From contig NZ_JACHMP010000001.1 in assembly GCF_014204985.1 (NCBI RefSeq), forward strand, positions 5,270,001 through 5,334,000: DNA of 64,000 nucleotides, in the 5' to 3' direction. The DNA comes from Streptosporangium becharense (GTDB lineage Bacteria > Actinomycetota > Actinomycetes > Streptosporangiales > Streptosporangiaceae). A program made the translations under genes and the position numbers. Shown piece by piece: positions 16,712-25,400 of the stretch (the first letter of the stretch is position 1; the number at the start of each line of letters is the position of its first letter). The notes beneath the pieces were generated by a model that worked only from the letters and a program-made list of their open reading frames with translations, ran no database searches and was not told the origin of the DNA.

Positions 16712-16746
16712 GGGCCCGGCCGGGCCCTCGTCGGCCGGCCGGGCCC
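16712..16746. terminator. Hairpin between convergent genes
   Basis: GGGCCCGGCC pairs with GGCCGGGCCC across a loop that can itself pair partially. It lies between the archease array and the 3' end of the secreted protein gene on the other strand. Confidence 0.6.
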
Positions 16747-16767
16747 GATGGCCCCGTATGGGTGGGA

Positions 16768-17151
16768 TCAGCTGACGTTGGCGCAGATCACGAAGACGCT
16801 GATGCCGACGTCGTTGTGACCGGGCTGGCGGCCGAGCCCGATCCAGCCGAGGCCGTCGTCCGTCGGGAAGGACCCGACCAGGATGGCCTCGTTCCCCTGG
16901 GCCTCGGCGCCGCCGCCGATGGCCCTCTTGCCCGAGGGGCACCGCACCGTGCGGCGCTGGAAGTTGGGGACATTGGCGTTGGGCAGCTTGATGAGCTGGT
17001 ACCCCGTGAAGTCGGCGGCGGGAGCTGCGGCCTCCGGAACCGGCGCGGGCACCGAGACCGTCGCCGAGGCGGCGACGGTCATCGTCGCGAACCCGGCGAG
17101 CCCGACGGCCGCGGCGATCGCCGTGAAGGTCATGGGCTTCCTGTGACGCAT
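16768..17151 (-). CDS. Small secreted protein with one Cys pair
   Basis: The start ATG at 17151 has GGAGG 4 nt upstream. The first ~30 residues are a signal peptide (MTFTAIAAAVGLAGFATMTV core, cleavage near VAASA). The mature protein of about 90 residues has a Pro/Ala spacer and then a small beta domain. That domain carries RRTVRCPSGKRAIGGGAEAQ and ends VFVICANVS; the two cysteines probably form a disulfide. This Cys-P-x-G-(K)-x-A-(I/V)-G-G-G motif recurs in many short secreted actinomycete proteins of unknown function. It is a single-gene unit. Confidence 0.78.
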   Translation of the reverse strand: MRHRKPMTFTAIAAAVGLAGFATMTVAASATVSVPAPVPEAAAPAADFTGYQLIKLPNANVPNFQRRTVRCPSGKRAIGGGAEAQGNEAILVGSFPTDDGLGWIGLGRQPGHNDVGISVFVICANVS

Positions 17152-17473
17152 GTTGCCTCCTGGGGCTGAGGGTGCCGATCTGGTCACTGAAAGTAAAAGT
17201 AACATCACGCTCGGTGTCCAGTCCTGGTTTTGCCGCCGCGAGGTGGATTGCGTCCGGCTCTTCGGCCGGGCATGCGTGCGGGGTCGCGGGGTGAACGCGG
17301 CCGGGGCCGGGGCTGTGTGCGACCCGCCGGGCCTGGGGGAGTGCGACCCACCGGGTCGAGGTGATGTGCGATCCGCGGGGCTGGGGCCCGAGGTCGGCGT
17401 GCGGAGTGTGTGCGATCCGCGGGACCGGGACCGGGACCGGGGCCGGGGTCGGCGTGCGGAGTGCGAGCTGCCG

Positions 17474-17485
17474 GAGAGCGCTCTC
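17474..17485. promoter_or_regulatory. LacI-type operator-like palindrome (distal)
   Basis: GAGAGCGCTCTC is a perfect 12-bp palindrome with the central GCGC step typical of LacI-family sites. It shares its core with the operator at 17687 about 213 bp downstream, so the pair could support looping. The surrounding stretch 17212-17640 is GC-rich with CGACCCGCCGG-type repeats and holds no gene that I can see. Confidence 0.4.
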
Positions 17486-17650
17486 ACATTTCTGCGGGCG
17501 GGCTTGTCGTCGGGCCTGCGTGCGCTCGCCCGGGAAAGCTGTGCCGTGTGGCGCACGAAGGACTTCGGGCTAAGTGAAAACCCCTGATTTCCCCACGTCC
17601 GTAATCGTCTTCCCTCACTCCCTCCCCCTCCTCGCCGCCGACGGGAAATA

Positions 17651-17700
17651 TTGACGACCACCAAGCCGCCGGTTACCTTCTGGCTCAGAGAGCGCTCTCT
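17651..17700 (+). promoter_or_regulatory. GH81 promoter with overlapping LacI-type operator
   Basis: A TTGACG -35 box (17651-17656) and a TACCTT -10 box (17674-17679) are separated by 17 bp. Just downstream, where transcription should start, is the perfect 14-bp palindrome AGAGAGCGCTCTCT (17687-17700). The position is right for repression by a LacI-family sugar-responsive regulator. The start codon follows 50 bp later. Confidence 0.6.
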
Positions 17701-17749
17701 CGGATCGGTCCGCCTCGGATCCCTACCCTTCCGTTCGGAGGCACCCCCC

Positions 17750-20695
17750 ATGGACCCCTCGATCCGGACCGCAGGCCCGGACAACCCGTACCCTCGTGAA
17801 ACACCGAGCCCCTCCCGCCGCGGAGCGCGGCCCCCCGGCCTCCTGCGCCGGCGAGGTCTCACCGTCGCGGTGATCGTCGCGGTGGCGGCCGGGCTGCTCG
17901 GCCTCGGCGTCGTCCGGTCCGCCGACGCCGCCGTGGTCGGCGCGGGCGGTTACGCCGACACGCTCCCCGCGGGGCGCTCGCTGCCCACCGGCTGCGGGTC
18001 CGTCACCACCAACCCGCGCCAGTGGGTCACCGCCAACGCCCCGGCAGGGGCCGTCCCCACCAACGACTGGTGGTCGTCGATCCTGTTCAAGCGCACCGAC
18101 TGCGCGTACGGGGAACCGCTGCACGCCCACCCCGTCTCGTACGACACCTTCGGCGACGGTCTCGGCTTCTCGTACACCACCACCCCCGCGATCAGCGGCT
18201 CCGCGACCGGGGTCGGGGAGTTCCACTACCCGTACGTCCAGGACATCCGCGTCGGCGTCACGGGCCTGAACTCGCCGGACGTCAAGGTGGACGGCTGGAG
18301 CGACTGGACCGTCACGCCCTACTGGAGCGGCAACGGGCGGACGATGAAGGCCACCATCGGCCACGGGCTGCCGTTCGCGTACTTCCAGGTCACCGGGGGC
18401 GACGCGCAGATCACCACGTCGGGGAGCCCCGCGGTGTGGTCCAACGGCGGCGCGACGATCGGTTTCACCGCGGGCGGTCACGACTACGTCGCCTACGCCC
18501 CGACCGGCGCGACCTGGACGGTCAGCGGGACGACGATCCGCTCGTCCCTGGCCGGGCGGGGCTTCTTCTCGGTGGCGGTGCTGCCCTCCGGGGGCGATCG
18601 GGCCGCTCTGGCGAACACCTACGGCCAGTACGCGCACGCGCACGTCACCGGCACCCGGGTCTCGTACTCCTACACCCCGTCGAACGCCACGCTCACCACG
18701 ACGTACGCCTTCACCACCACGGCCAGGCAGGGCGGCGCGACCGGCACGGTCATCGCGCTCTACCCCCACCAGTGGAACCACCTGACCGGCTCGACCCCGC
18801 TCGCGCAGACGTACGTCTCGGCGCGCGGCCCGATGAAGATCATCACCGGTACCCAGTTCAGGACGTCGATGAAGTACACCGGTGTACTGCCGGAGGTCCC
18901 CGCGGTCGGTGACGGCTCCGGCGCCGACCTCGCCACGATCACCGGCCACCTCAACGCCGAACTGGCCGACCCCCTGGACATCCGCGGTGACGACACCTAC
19001 TGGACAGGCAAGGGCCTGGGCCGGGCCGCCCGCATCGCGGAGATCGCCGACCAGCTCAACCTGACGTCGGTGCGCGACGCGGCGCTCAACGCCATCCGCG
19101 GCCGGCTCAACGACTGGTTCACCGCCTCGCCGGGTGAGACCAGCCGGCTCTTCCACCTCGACCAGGCGTGGGGCACCCTGATCGGCTACCCGGCCTCCTA
19201 CGGCTCCGACCAGGAGCTCAACGACCACCACTTCCACTACGGCTACTACATCGCCGCCGCCGCGACACTCGCCAAGTTCGACCCGGCCTGGGCCAAGCCC
19301 GCCCAGTACGGCGGCATGGTCGACCTGCTGATCCGCGACGCCAACAACTACGACCGCTCCGACACCCGCTTCCCCTACCTGCGCGACTTCGACATCTACG
19401 CCGGGCACGACTGGGCCTCCGGGCACGGGGCGTTCGGCGCGGGCAACAACCAGGAGTCCTCGTCGGAGGGCATGAACTTCGCCAACGCCCTCATCCAGTG
19501 GGGCCAGGCCACCGGCGACACCGCCGTCCGCGACGCGGGCGTCTTCATCTACACGACCCAGGCGGCGGCGATCCGCGAGTACTGGTTCGACGTGCGCGAC
19601 CAGAACTTCCCCGCGGCCTTCGGCCACCGCACGGTCGGCATGGTCTGGGGCGACGGCGGCGCCTACGCCACCTGGTTCAGCGCCGAACCGGAGATGATCC
19701 AGGGGATCAACATGCTGCCGGTCACCGGCGGGCACTTCTACCTGGGCGAGAACCCGGGCTACGTGCTCACCAACTACAACGAACTGGTGCGCAACAACGG
19801 CGGCCCGCCCACGGTGTGGCAGGACATCATCTGGGAGTTCCTGGCGCTCGGCGACGGGGACGCCGCGCTGGCCAACCTCCGTGCGGGGGGCGGCTTCACC
19901 CCCGAGGAGGGGGAGAGCCGGGCCCACACCTTCCACTGGATCCGCAACCTGGCCGCGCTCGGCACGGTCGACACCTCCGTCACAGCCGACCATCCGCTGG
20001 CCAAGGTCTTCGTCAAGAACGGCGCCCGCACCTACGCGGCGTCCAACACCACCCGCGGGCCGCTCACGGTGACCTTCTCCAACGGCACCGTCCTCAACGT
20101 GCCGGCCGGCAAGACGGTCACCTCCGGCGCCCACACCTGGAGCGGTGGCAACGCCTCCGGCGGTCCGGGGCCGTCGCCCACCCCCACGGTCTCCCCGACG
20201 ATCTCTCCGACGCCGACCTCGGGACCGTTCGCGGCGACGCGCTACCTGCGGTCCGACGGGACGCTGCCGGGCACGGCGGGCACACCGGGCGGTGTCACGG
20301 TGGCCGCCGCCAACGGCAACCACGACGGCACCCCGGTGAACGCCCAGGTGTTCACCACCGCCGGCCTCACCGCCCCCTACCGCGGCGGCTCCACCGCCTT
20401 CGACCTCTTCGTGGACGCGGGCACCACGGTCGCCAACGGCACCCAGGCGCGGATCTCGTACGACCTGACCGGTGACGGGAGCTGGGACAGGGTGGAGACC
20501 TACCGTTACTTCGCCACCGATCCGGTGGCGGGCTGGGAGCACTACACCCAGGCCGCCGGCCTGTACTCCTCCTCGGGGACACTCGGCGACCTGTCCGGCG
20601 GCCGGGTACGCGTCGAGGTGTGGAACGCCATCGGCGGCGGCACCACCACCCTCGGCGTCGGCGACAGGTCCCTGGTGAGGCTCCCGTTCGGCTGA
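17750..20695 (+). CDS. Secreted GH81 endo-beta-1,3-glucanase with CBM56-like module
   Basis: The start is the ATG at 17750 behind CGGAGG; an upstream in-frame extension would overlap the promoter. Residues 1-65 are a basic N-region and a hydrophobic signal segment (GLTVAVIVAVAAGLLGLGVV). The catalytic part (about 70-800) carries GH81 hallmarks: PTNDWWSSILF, NDHHFHYGYYIAAAA, GNNQESSSEGMNFANAL with the catalytic glutamates, and the late WQDIIWEFLALGD. A Pro/Ser/Thr linker (about residue 825) leads to a ~150-residue beta domain resembling CBM56. Role: hydrolysis of laminarin, callose or fungal beta-1,3-glucan outside the cell. At 981 residues its length is normal for modular GH81. The LacI-type operator suggests glucan-inducible control. 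A long antisense frame here is a GC artefact. Confidence 0.92.
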   Translation: MDPSIRTAGPDNPYPRETPSPSRRGARPPGLLRRRGLTVAVIVAVAAGLLGLGVVRSADAAVVGAGGYADTLPAGRSLPTGCGSVTTNPRQWVTANAPAGAVPTNDWWSSILFKRTDCAYGEPLHAHPVSYDTFGDGLGFSYTTTPAISGSATGVGEFHYPYVQDIRVGVTGLNSPDVKVDGWSDWTVTPYWSGNGRTMKATIGHGLPFAYFQVTGGDAQITTSGSPAVWSNGGATIGFTAGGHDYVAYAPTGATWTVSGTTIRSSLAGRGFFSVAVLPSGGDRAALANTYGQYAHAHVTGTRVSYSYTPSNATLTTTYAFTTTARQGGATGTVIALYPHQWNHLTGSTPLAQTYVSARGPMKIITGTQFRTSMKYTGVLPEVPAVGDGSGADLATITGHLNAELADPLDIRGDDTYWTGKGLGRAARIAEIADQLNLTSVRDAALNAIRGRLNDWFTASPGETSRLFHLDQAWGTLIGYPASYGSDQELNDHHFHYGYYIAAAATLAKFDPAWAKPAQYGGMVDLLIRDANNYDRSDTRFPYLRDFDIYAGHDWASGHGAFGAGNNQESSSEGMNFANALIQWGQATGDTAVRDAGVFIYTTQAAAIREYWFDVRDQNFPAAFGHRTVGMVWGDGGAYATWFSAEPEMIQGINMLPVTGGHFYLGENPGYVLTNYNELVRNNGGPPTVWQDIIWEFLALGDGDAALANLRAGGGFTPEEGESRAHTFHWIRNLAALGTVDTSVTADHPLAKVFVKNGARTYAASNTTRGPLTVTFSNGTVLNVPAGKTVTSGAHTWSGGNASGGPGPSPTPTVSPTISPTPTSGPFAATRYLRSDGTLPGTAGTPGGVTVAAANGNHDGTPVNAQVFTTAGLTAPYRGGSTAFDLFVDAGTTVANGTQARISYDLTGDGSWDRVETYRYFATDPVAGWEHYTQAAGLYSSSGTLGDLSGGRVRVEVWNAIGGGTTTLGVGDRSLVRLPFG

Positions 20696-20840
20696 TCCCG
20701 GAACCGGGGCCGCCCTCGGTTCCGGGGCCGGTTCCGGGGGCCGGGACCGGCTCCGGGCCGCCCCGGCTTCGGACCCGGACCCGGGGCGGTCTCCGGAACC
20801 GTGCCGGACCTGCTCCGGGCCGTGCCGGGGCGTCACCGGC

Positions 20841-21815
20841 CTACGGGGCGTCGACCGCCTCTCCGGCGGTGTCACGGGCCTCGCGGACGCCGCCGTTCAC
20901 CGGGTGGCCCCCGGCATCCCTGGCCTCCCTGGCGTCCCCGGCGGACGGCCGTGGCAGGCCGATCGGGTTGGCGGGCGGGAAGGCGTCCGACTCCATGATC
21001 GTCTGGGTCATCGGACGCAGCAGCCGGGCGAGCGCCGCGGTGCGCTCCTCACCCAGGGCCCGCCACGGCTCCGCCGCCGCCTCGTCGGTCAGCCGCTCGA
21101 TCCGGTCACGCCATCGGGCACCCTCCGCCGTCAGGCGGCCCGAACCGTCGGTCCAGCCCCGCTCCCGCAGGGTGACGGCCGCGGCGTCCCACTCCTCGTC
21201 GTCCCAGCGCCGCGCCAGCCGCAGATGGGCCAGGCCGGTCTCGCCCGCCGCCACCTTGAGCAGGTGCGCCTCGACGGGGGCGACCCCGTGGACGACGAGG
21301 GCGGCCACATGGCCGTCGCCGCGGTGCTCGCGCAGCGTGGTCGCGGCCTGCCAGAGCCGTAGGTGCGGCTCCCCGGGGTCGGGCAGTGCCCGGTTCGCCG
21401 CGGCCAGCACCCGGCCCGCGATGTCGGTGTGTCCCGCGGCCTCCCAGGCGAGGTCGGCGGCGGCGCGCATGGCGTCCGACTCGACCGCCGCATCCGTGAG
21501 CAGGCGTCGCAGCGCAGCACCCGCCCCGTCGAGCCGGGCCCGCAGAACGTCGCCGGGCGTCGCGAACGTCCAGGCGTCGGGAAGTGCCCGCGCGACGTGA
21601 GCCCGGGGGAAACCGTGGAAGGCCGCCATGACGACGTCGGGGCCGACCGGCCCCAGCGGGGCCGCCCGCATCGCGAAATACCCCATCCAGAAGCCGCGCA
21701 TGCCCACCGCGTCGGCCGCGGCCTTCCCCTCCGGGGCGAAGTGGATGACCGCGTGCAGCGGCTCCAGCAACTGCCACATGGTGCGGGGGATGTTCGAGGA
21801 GTCGGACTCCGGCAC
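20841..21815 (-). CDS. SCO6745-family protein
   Basis: The GTG start at 21815 follows AAGAAGGGG. The protein of about 324 residues has the features of the actinobacterial SCO6745/SalK-related family: an N-terminal MWQLLEPLHAVIHFAPE segment, RGFWMGYFAMRAAPLGPVGP, and a C-terminal helical region with WDDEEWDAAAVTLRERGW followed by DRIERLTDEAA, which resembles a degenerate winged-helix. No enzymatic activity is established for the family. The last ~35 residues are a repeat-like Ala/Arg/Asp/Gly tail that merges with GC-rich repeats at 20700-20840. Convergent with GH81. Confidence 0.8.
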   Translation of the reverse strand: MPESDSSNIPRTMWQLLEPLHAVIHFAPEGKAAADAVGMRGFWMGYFAMRAAPLGPVGPDVVMAAFHGFPRAHVARALPDAWTFATPGDVLRARLDGAGAALRRLLTDAAVESDAMRAAADLAWEAAGHTDIAGRVLAAANRALPDPGEPHLRLWQAATTLREHRGDGHVAALVVHGVAPVEAHLLKVAAGETGLAHLRLARRWDDEEWDAAAVTLRERGWTDGSGRLTAEGARWRDRIERLTDEAAAEPWRALGEERTAALARLLRPMTQTIMESDAFPPANPIGLPRPSAGDAREARDAGGHPVNGGVREARDTAGEAVDAP

Positions 21816-22159
21816 GGTCTTACACCCCTTCTTGTGGATCTCGACGGATCAGCCCGTCCATGTTCACACCGTACGTGGCGAAACACGCCGATGATCTCGT
21901 GGCGTGAGGCGACCGGAAGCGCTCGGCGGACCGGGCCGGGCCCTGGAACGCGACTGGGCGGAACCCTGACACAGTCAGGAACACCGAGTCAATATCGAAT
22001 GTGATGTTGGGTCTTCTCAGCGGGTGGCGGAGGGGTTATCAAAGGCTCAGAACGGATCGAGACTCCGGACCCCCGCCCGTGCGCCCGTCTTCCCTCTTCC
22101 GTCGCCGGCGCCGCGGTCGCGTCCGGCCGCCCCGCCGCCCCGAGCCGATGGAGAACGGC
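21816..22159. other. Divergent intergenic region
   Basis: This gap should hold the promoters of the SCO6745-family gene (leftward) and the secreted repeat protein (rightward). I see no convincing gene or strong palindrome. An AT-richer patch at 21970-22040 is the best promoter candidate for the rightward gene. Confidence 0.4.
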
Positions 22160-23242
22160 ATGCGTCAGTTACCAAGAGTGATGTCCAGATTGCTTTTCGT
22201 CGCCATGATGCTCCTGGCCGGTCTCGCCTCGGTGGCGCCGGGCGCCCAGGCGGCGGTCCCCGACAAGTGGGGCTTCGCCGTCGTCGACGTCACCTCCGGC
22301 GTCCCCGACCCCAACCACCAGGCCGGCAGCTGGGCACCCGGGTTCACCGTCAGCGTCTCCCCCGGCGTGGCGGGTCAGACGTTCGTGAGGTTCCCGCAGA
22401 TCGCGACCGCCGGAGGGGTCGTGCACGTCACGGCGATCTCCCAGAACGCCCACTGGTGCCAGGCGCAGAAGTGGGGACCGTCGGGAACCGACCTGATGGT
22501 GGCGGTGCAGTGCTACCGGTACGGCGGGGCCCCGGTCTTCACCCCGTACTCGGTCCTCTTCGAGACGAGCAGCGGCACGCTGCCCGCGCCGAAGGCGTTC
22601 GGCTACGTGCACTACAACGGCGCGGCGGTGGTCACCCAGTTCAACTCCGCGGGCGCCGCGAACGTCGTCGCCGGCGGCGGCGGGGTCTGGACGGTCACCC
22701 TGCCCGGCCTGGGTTCGACGGGACCGGCCGGAAACCTCCAGGTCACCGCGGTCGACCCCAACCAGCCCGCCCGCTGCAAGGTAGGCGGCTGGAGTTCGGC
22801 GCCCGGCGGGCAGACGGTCCAGGTACGCTGCCACAACGCCACGAGCGCTCCGCTCAACACCGGGTGGACCCTGACCTACCAGCGTGAGCGTTCCGTCATC
22901 GGGGCGGCGCTCCCGCCGAACAACTTCGCCTACACCTTCGACAACAGCCCGGCCAACCCCGGTCCGTACGCCCCGCTGCCCGCGCCGCTGAACTACAACT
23001 CGCTGGGCGGCGTCAACACCGTGCAGACCGCCGGTACCGGCCAGCGCCTGATCGTCTTCCCCGCGGTGGGTGTGCTGCAGGACCACGTCCAGGTCACCGC
23101 GTACGGAACCGGGCCGGAGTTCTGCAACCTGGGTGCCCTCTGGAACACCAGCGGCAACGCGATCGTCCGCAACGTCATCTGCTACAACGCCACCACCAGG
23201 GTCGACCGGACGTCCCTGGTCAGCTACACCTCGGCTTTCTAG
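22160..23242 (+). CDS. Secreted protein made of three ~100-residue repeats
   Basis: The start ATG at 22160 lies 6 nt after GGAG; longer in-frame starts exist but lead into Arg/Pro low complexity. The signal peptide (LLFVAMMLLAGLASVAPGAQA) is followed by three related beta-rich modules. Each opens with an aromatic strand (WGFAVVDV, FGYVHYNGA, FAYTFDNS). Each continues through a hydrophobic (V/L)-x-(F/L)P core and a (V/L)-x-VTA strand, and closes with a Cys-containing CYRY / CHNAT / CYNAT strand. Paired cysteines in each module suggest one disulfide per repeat. I cannot name the family. It is probably an extracellular or wall-associated binding protein. Confidence 0.75.
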   Translation: MRQLPRVMSRLLFVAMMLLAGLASVAPGAQAAVPDKWGFAVVDVTSGVPDPNHQAGSWAPGFTVSVSPGVAGQTFVRFPQIATAGGVVHVTAISQNAHWCQAQKWGPSGTDLMVAVQCYRYGGAPVFTPYSVLFETSSGTLPAPKAFGYVHYNGAAVVTQFNSAGAANVVAGGGGVWTVTLPGLGSTGPAGNLQVTAVDPNQPARCKVGGWSSAPGGQTVQVRCHNATSAPLNTGWTLTYQRERSVIGAALPPNNFAYTFDNSPANPGPYAPLPAPLNYNSLGGVNTVQTAGTGQRLIVFPAVGVLQDHVQVTAYGTGPEFCNLGALWNTSGNAIVRNVICYNATTRVDRTSLVSYTSAF

Positions 23243-23477
23243 AGCACGCGGACGGGGTGTCGTGGCCGCTGTCCGGCGGCCCGCGAACATGACGGCCGCA
23301 CGACCGGCGCGACACCGGATGTGACGGCCGGGGACCGAGGATGACGACCCGCCCGCCACGGGATCCGGTGGCGGGAGACGCGGCCGCGTCTCCCGCCACA
23401 CGTCCGTCCGGGAGCGCCGCTCGGGAACACCGTCCGGCGTCCCGACTGGACCGGCGCCGTGCGGGTAGCCGGGAGAC

Positions 23478-24434
23478 ATGACGACCTACGGCTTCCACTC
23501 ATCACATGAGCAGATCCATCCGGCAGAGCTGCTGAAGGCGGTGGTCCGGGCCGAGCAGGCGGGGTTCGGGGCGGCGATGTCGTCGGACCACTTCTCGCCG
23601 TGGAGTGAGCGGCAGGGACAGTCCGGGTTCGCCTGGTCGTGGCTGGGAGCGGCGCTCCAGGCCACCGATCTGGCGTTCGGCGTGGTCAACGCCCCCGGCC
23701 AGCGCTACCATCCGGCGATCATCGCTCAGGCGATCGGCACCCTCGGCGCGATGTACCCGGGGCGGTTCTGGGCCGCCCTCGGCACCGGTGAGGCGAGCAA
23801 CGAGCACATCACCGGTGACCGCTGGCCGCGCAAGGACCTCCGCACCCGGCGGTTGCGCGAGTGCGTGGACGTCATCCGGGCGCTGCTGGCGGGGGAGGAG
23901 GTCAGTCACGAAGGCCTGGTCACCGTCGACCGGGCACGGCTGTGGACCCGGCCGGAGACCCCGCCCAAGCTGGTGGGCGCCGCCGTCAGCCCCGAGACGG
24001 CGCGCTGGTGCGCGGAGTGGGCGGACGGTCTGATCACGGTGAACGCCCCCGCCGACCGGCTCCGCGAGGTCCTCGGCTCCTACCGGGACGCGGGCGGCCG
24101 GGGCAAGGCGGCCCTGCAGGTGCATCTGAGCTGGGCCGAGACCGACGAGGAGGCGACGGCCATCGCCCACGAGCAGTGGCGCAGCAACATCTTTCCGCCG
24201 CCGGTCTGCTGGGACCTCGACACCGCCGAACTCTTCGACGCCGTCTCCGCGGAGGTCCCGCCGGACCGGGTCGCCCGGGTGGTCAACGTCTCCTTCGATC
24301 TTGGCCGGCACGCCGCGCTGCTCAACGAGTACGCGGAACTGGGCTTCGAAGAGATCTACCTGCATCACGTGGGGCAGGAGCAGAGCGCCTTCATCGACGC
24401 CTTCGGCGCGAAGGTGCTGCCGCAGCTGCGCTGA
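23478..24434 (+). CDS. LLM-class flavin-dependent oxidoreductase (TIGR03885-like)
   Basis: The ATG at 23478 starts a 318-residue luciferase-like monooxygenase-fold protein: YGFHSSHEQIHPAELL, GFGAAMSSDHFSPW, LGTGEASNEHITG and SPETARWCAEWADGL are the expected beta-barrel landmarks. The SSHEQ opening and the NEHITG motif fit the probable non-F420 TIGR03885 subgroup rather than F420-dependent glucose-6-phosphate dehydrogenase. The cofactor (FMN or F420) is an inference, and the substrate is unknown. Single-gene unit; it is not next to the lux-like cluster and is not a LuxA/LuxB homologue in any specific sense. Confidence 0.85.
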   Translation: MTTYGFHSSHEQIHPAELLKAVVRAEQAGFGAAMSSDHFSPWSERQGQSGFAWSWLGAALQATDLAFGVVNAPGQRYHPAIIAQAIGTLGAMYPGRFWAALGTGEASNEHITGDRWPRKDLRTRRLRECVDVIRALLAGEEVSHEGLVTVDRARLWTRPETPPKLVGAAVSPETARWCAEWADGLITVNAPADRLREVLGSYRDAGGRGKAALQVHLSWAETDEEATAIAHEQWRSNIFPPPVCWDLDTAELFDAVSAEVPPDRVARVVNVSFDLGRHAALLNEYAELGFEEIYLHHVGQEQSAFIDAFGAKVLPQLR

Positions 24435-24728
24435 CGGTGCGCATGGAGGTGGACGTCTCCCCGGGCCGCAGGCGCGGGTCATGGCCGGGCCGGTGCTGGA
24501 AGACCGGCCCGGTCCGGCCCGTCCGGGACACGGCCTCCGGGTCCGCGCAGGTTCGAGGGGGCGAGCTGGTTTCGAGAAGTCGGCCCGGTTCTGGAGGGCC
24601 GGGCCGGTTCAGCCCTTCCGGGATGCGGTCTCCGGCTAGGCGGCTTCCCGTCGTACCTGTGAGACGTAGCGGCAACAATTACGCCATATTGGATTCACAC
24701 CACTAGGCAAATGTTCTACATTTAGTTG
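24435..24728. other. Gene-free region with duplicated GC-rich segments and a promoter
   Basis: 24480-24640 contains two related copies of a CTGGAAGACCGGCCCGG / CTGGAGGGCCGGGCCGG theme. The final 60 bp are AT-rich, with TTCACA-N17-TACATT as a plausible promoter leading into the operator at 24729. No gene is seen. Confidence 0.45.
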
Positions 24729-24742
24729 TGGGAGCGCTCCCA
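24729..24742. promoter_or_regulatory. Perfect CelR/CebR-type operator
   Basis: TGGGAGCGCTCCCA is a perfect 14-bp palindrome. It is identical to the site bound by the LacI-family cellulose/cellobiose regulators CelR (Thermobifida) and CebR (Streptomyces). It sits just downstream of the likely -10 region and 15 bp before the start codon of the HATPase gene. Confidence 0.75.
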
Positions 24743-24757
24743 TATTGAGGAGGCGCA

Positions 24758-25231
24758 GTGTCTCTCCACCACGGTTCACCGATGGCCCCTCTGGACGTGG
24801 CCCCCGAGTACGCGACCGAGTGCCTGCTGTCCGCGGCCCCCGCGAGCGTCCGCGCCGCCCGCTCGCTGGTCCGCCGGGAACTCTCCATGTGGGGAGCCCA
24901 CGACCTGGTGGACGACTGCGTGCTGATCGTCAGTGAACTGGTCACCAACGCGATTCGGCACGGAGGAGCCGCGTGCGCGCTGAGAATCCGCGGCGGCGAG
25001 GGTTTCGTCCACGGCGAGCTCTTCGACCCCGGCGCGGGCACCCCCCGCGTGCGTGTCCGTGACATGGAGGCCACCGGCGGCAGGGGACTCCAGATCGTCG
25101 GTTCCCTCGCCGACGACTGGGGGGTCACCCACCCCGCCGCAGGCGGGAAGACCGTGTGGTTCGTCCTCACCCTCCCCGGCCCGTTCCGCCGCCCCCCGAT
25201 GTTCCCCGTCCCCCGGCACAGCGGCGAATAG
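24758..25231 (+). CDS. Anti-sigma-factor-type HATPase (RsbW/SpoIIAB-like)
   Basis: The GTG start follows GAGGAGG. The 157-residue protein is a lone GHKL ATPase domain: an N-terminal SVRAARSLVRREL helix, the N-box helix VSELVTNAIRHGG (conserved Glu and Asn), a G1-box-like DPGAGTPRVR segment and a glycine loop TGGRGLQIVGSLA. It ends in WGVTHPAAGGKTVWFVL. Such proteins phosphorylate anti-anti-sigma factors or bind sigma factors and are numerous in actinomycetes. The perfect CelR/CebR-type box in the promoter suggests cellooligosaccharide-responsive expression, which would be unusual for this class. Confidence 0.88.
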   Translation: MSLHHGSPMAPLDVAPEYATECLLSAAPASVRAARSLVRRELSMWGAHDLVDDCVLIVSELVTNAIRHGGAACALRIRGGEGFVHGELFDPGAGTPRVRVRDMEATGGRGLQIVGSLADDWGVTHPAAGGKTVWFVLTLPGPFRRPPMFPVPRHSGE

Positions 25232-25400
25232 GGGCGGGATCTTCCCGGTGCCTTCCCGGTGCCTTCCCGGCGGGGTCGCGGACGGAAAGCGGATCGGCCG
25301 CCCATCGGGAGACTGGACCCGTCGTCCCCTGGGAGACCGGACCGGCCGTCCGTCGGGAGGTCGGATCGGCCGTCCCCCGGAAGGCTCCCGGCAGCCGCGT

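Noticed and set aside
17723-20875. 1050-aa leftward open frame over GH81
   Set aside because: Shadow frame; the sense strand carries complete GH81 motifs and a promoter.
23478-24434. F420-dependent glucose-6-phosphate dehydrogenase
   Set aside because: The opening and the NEHITG motif fit the TIGR03885-type group better than Fgd.
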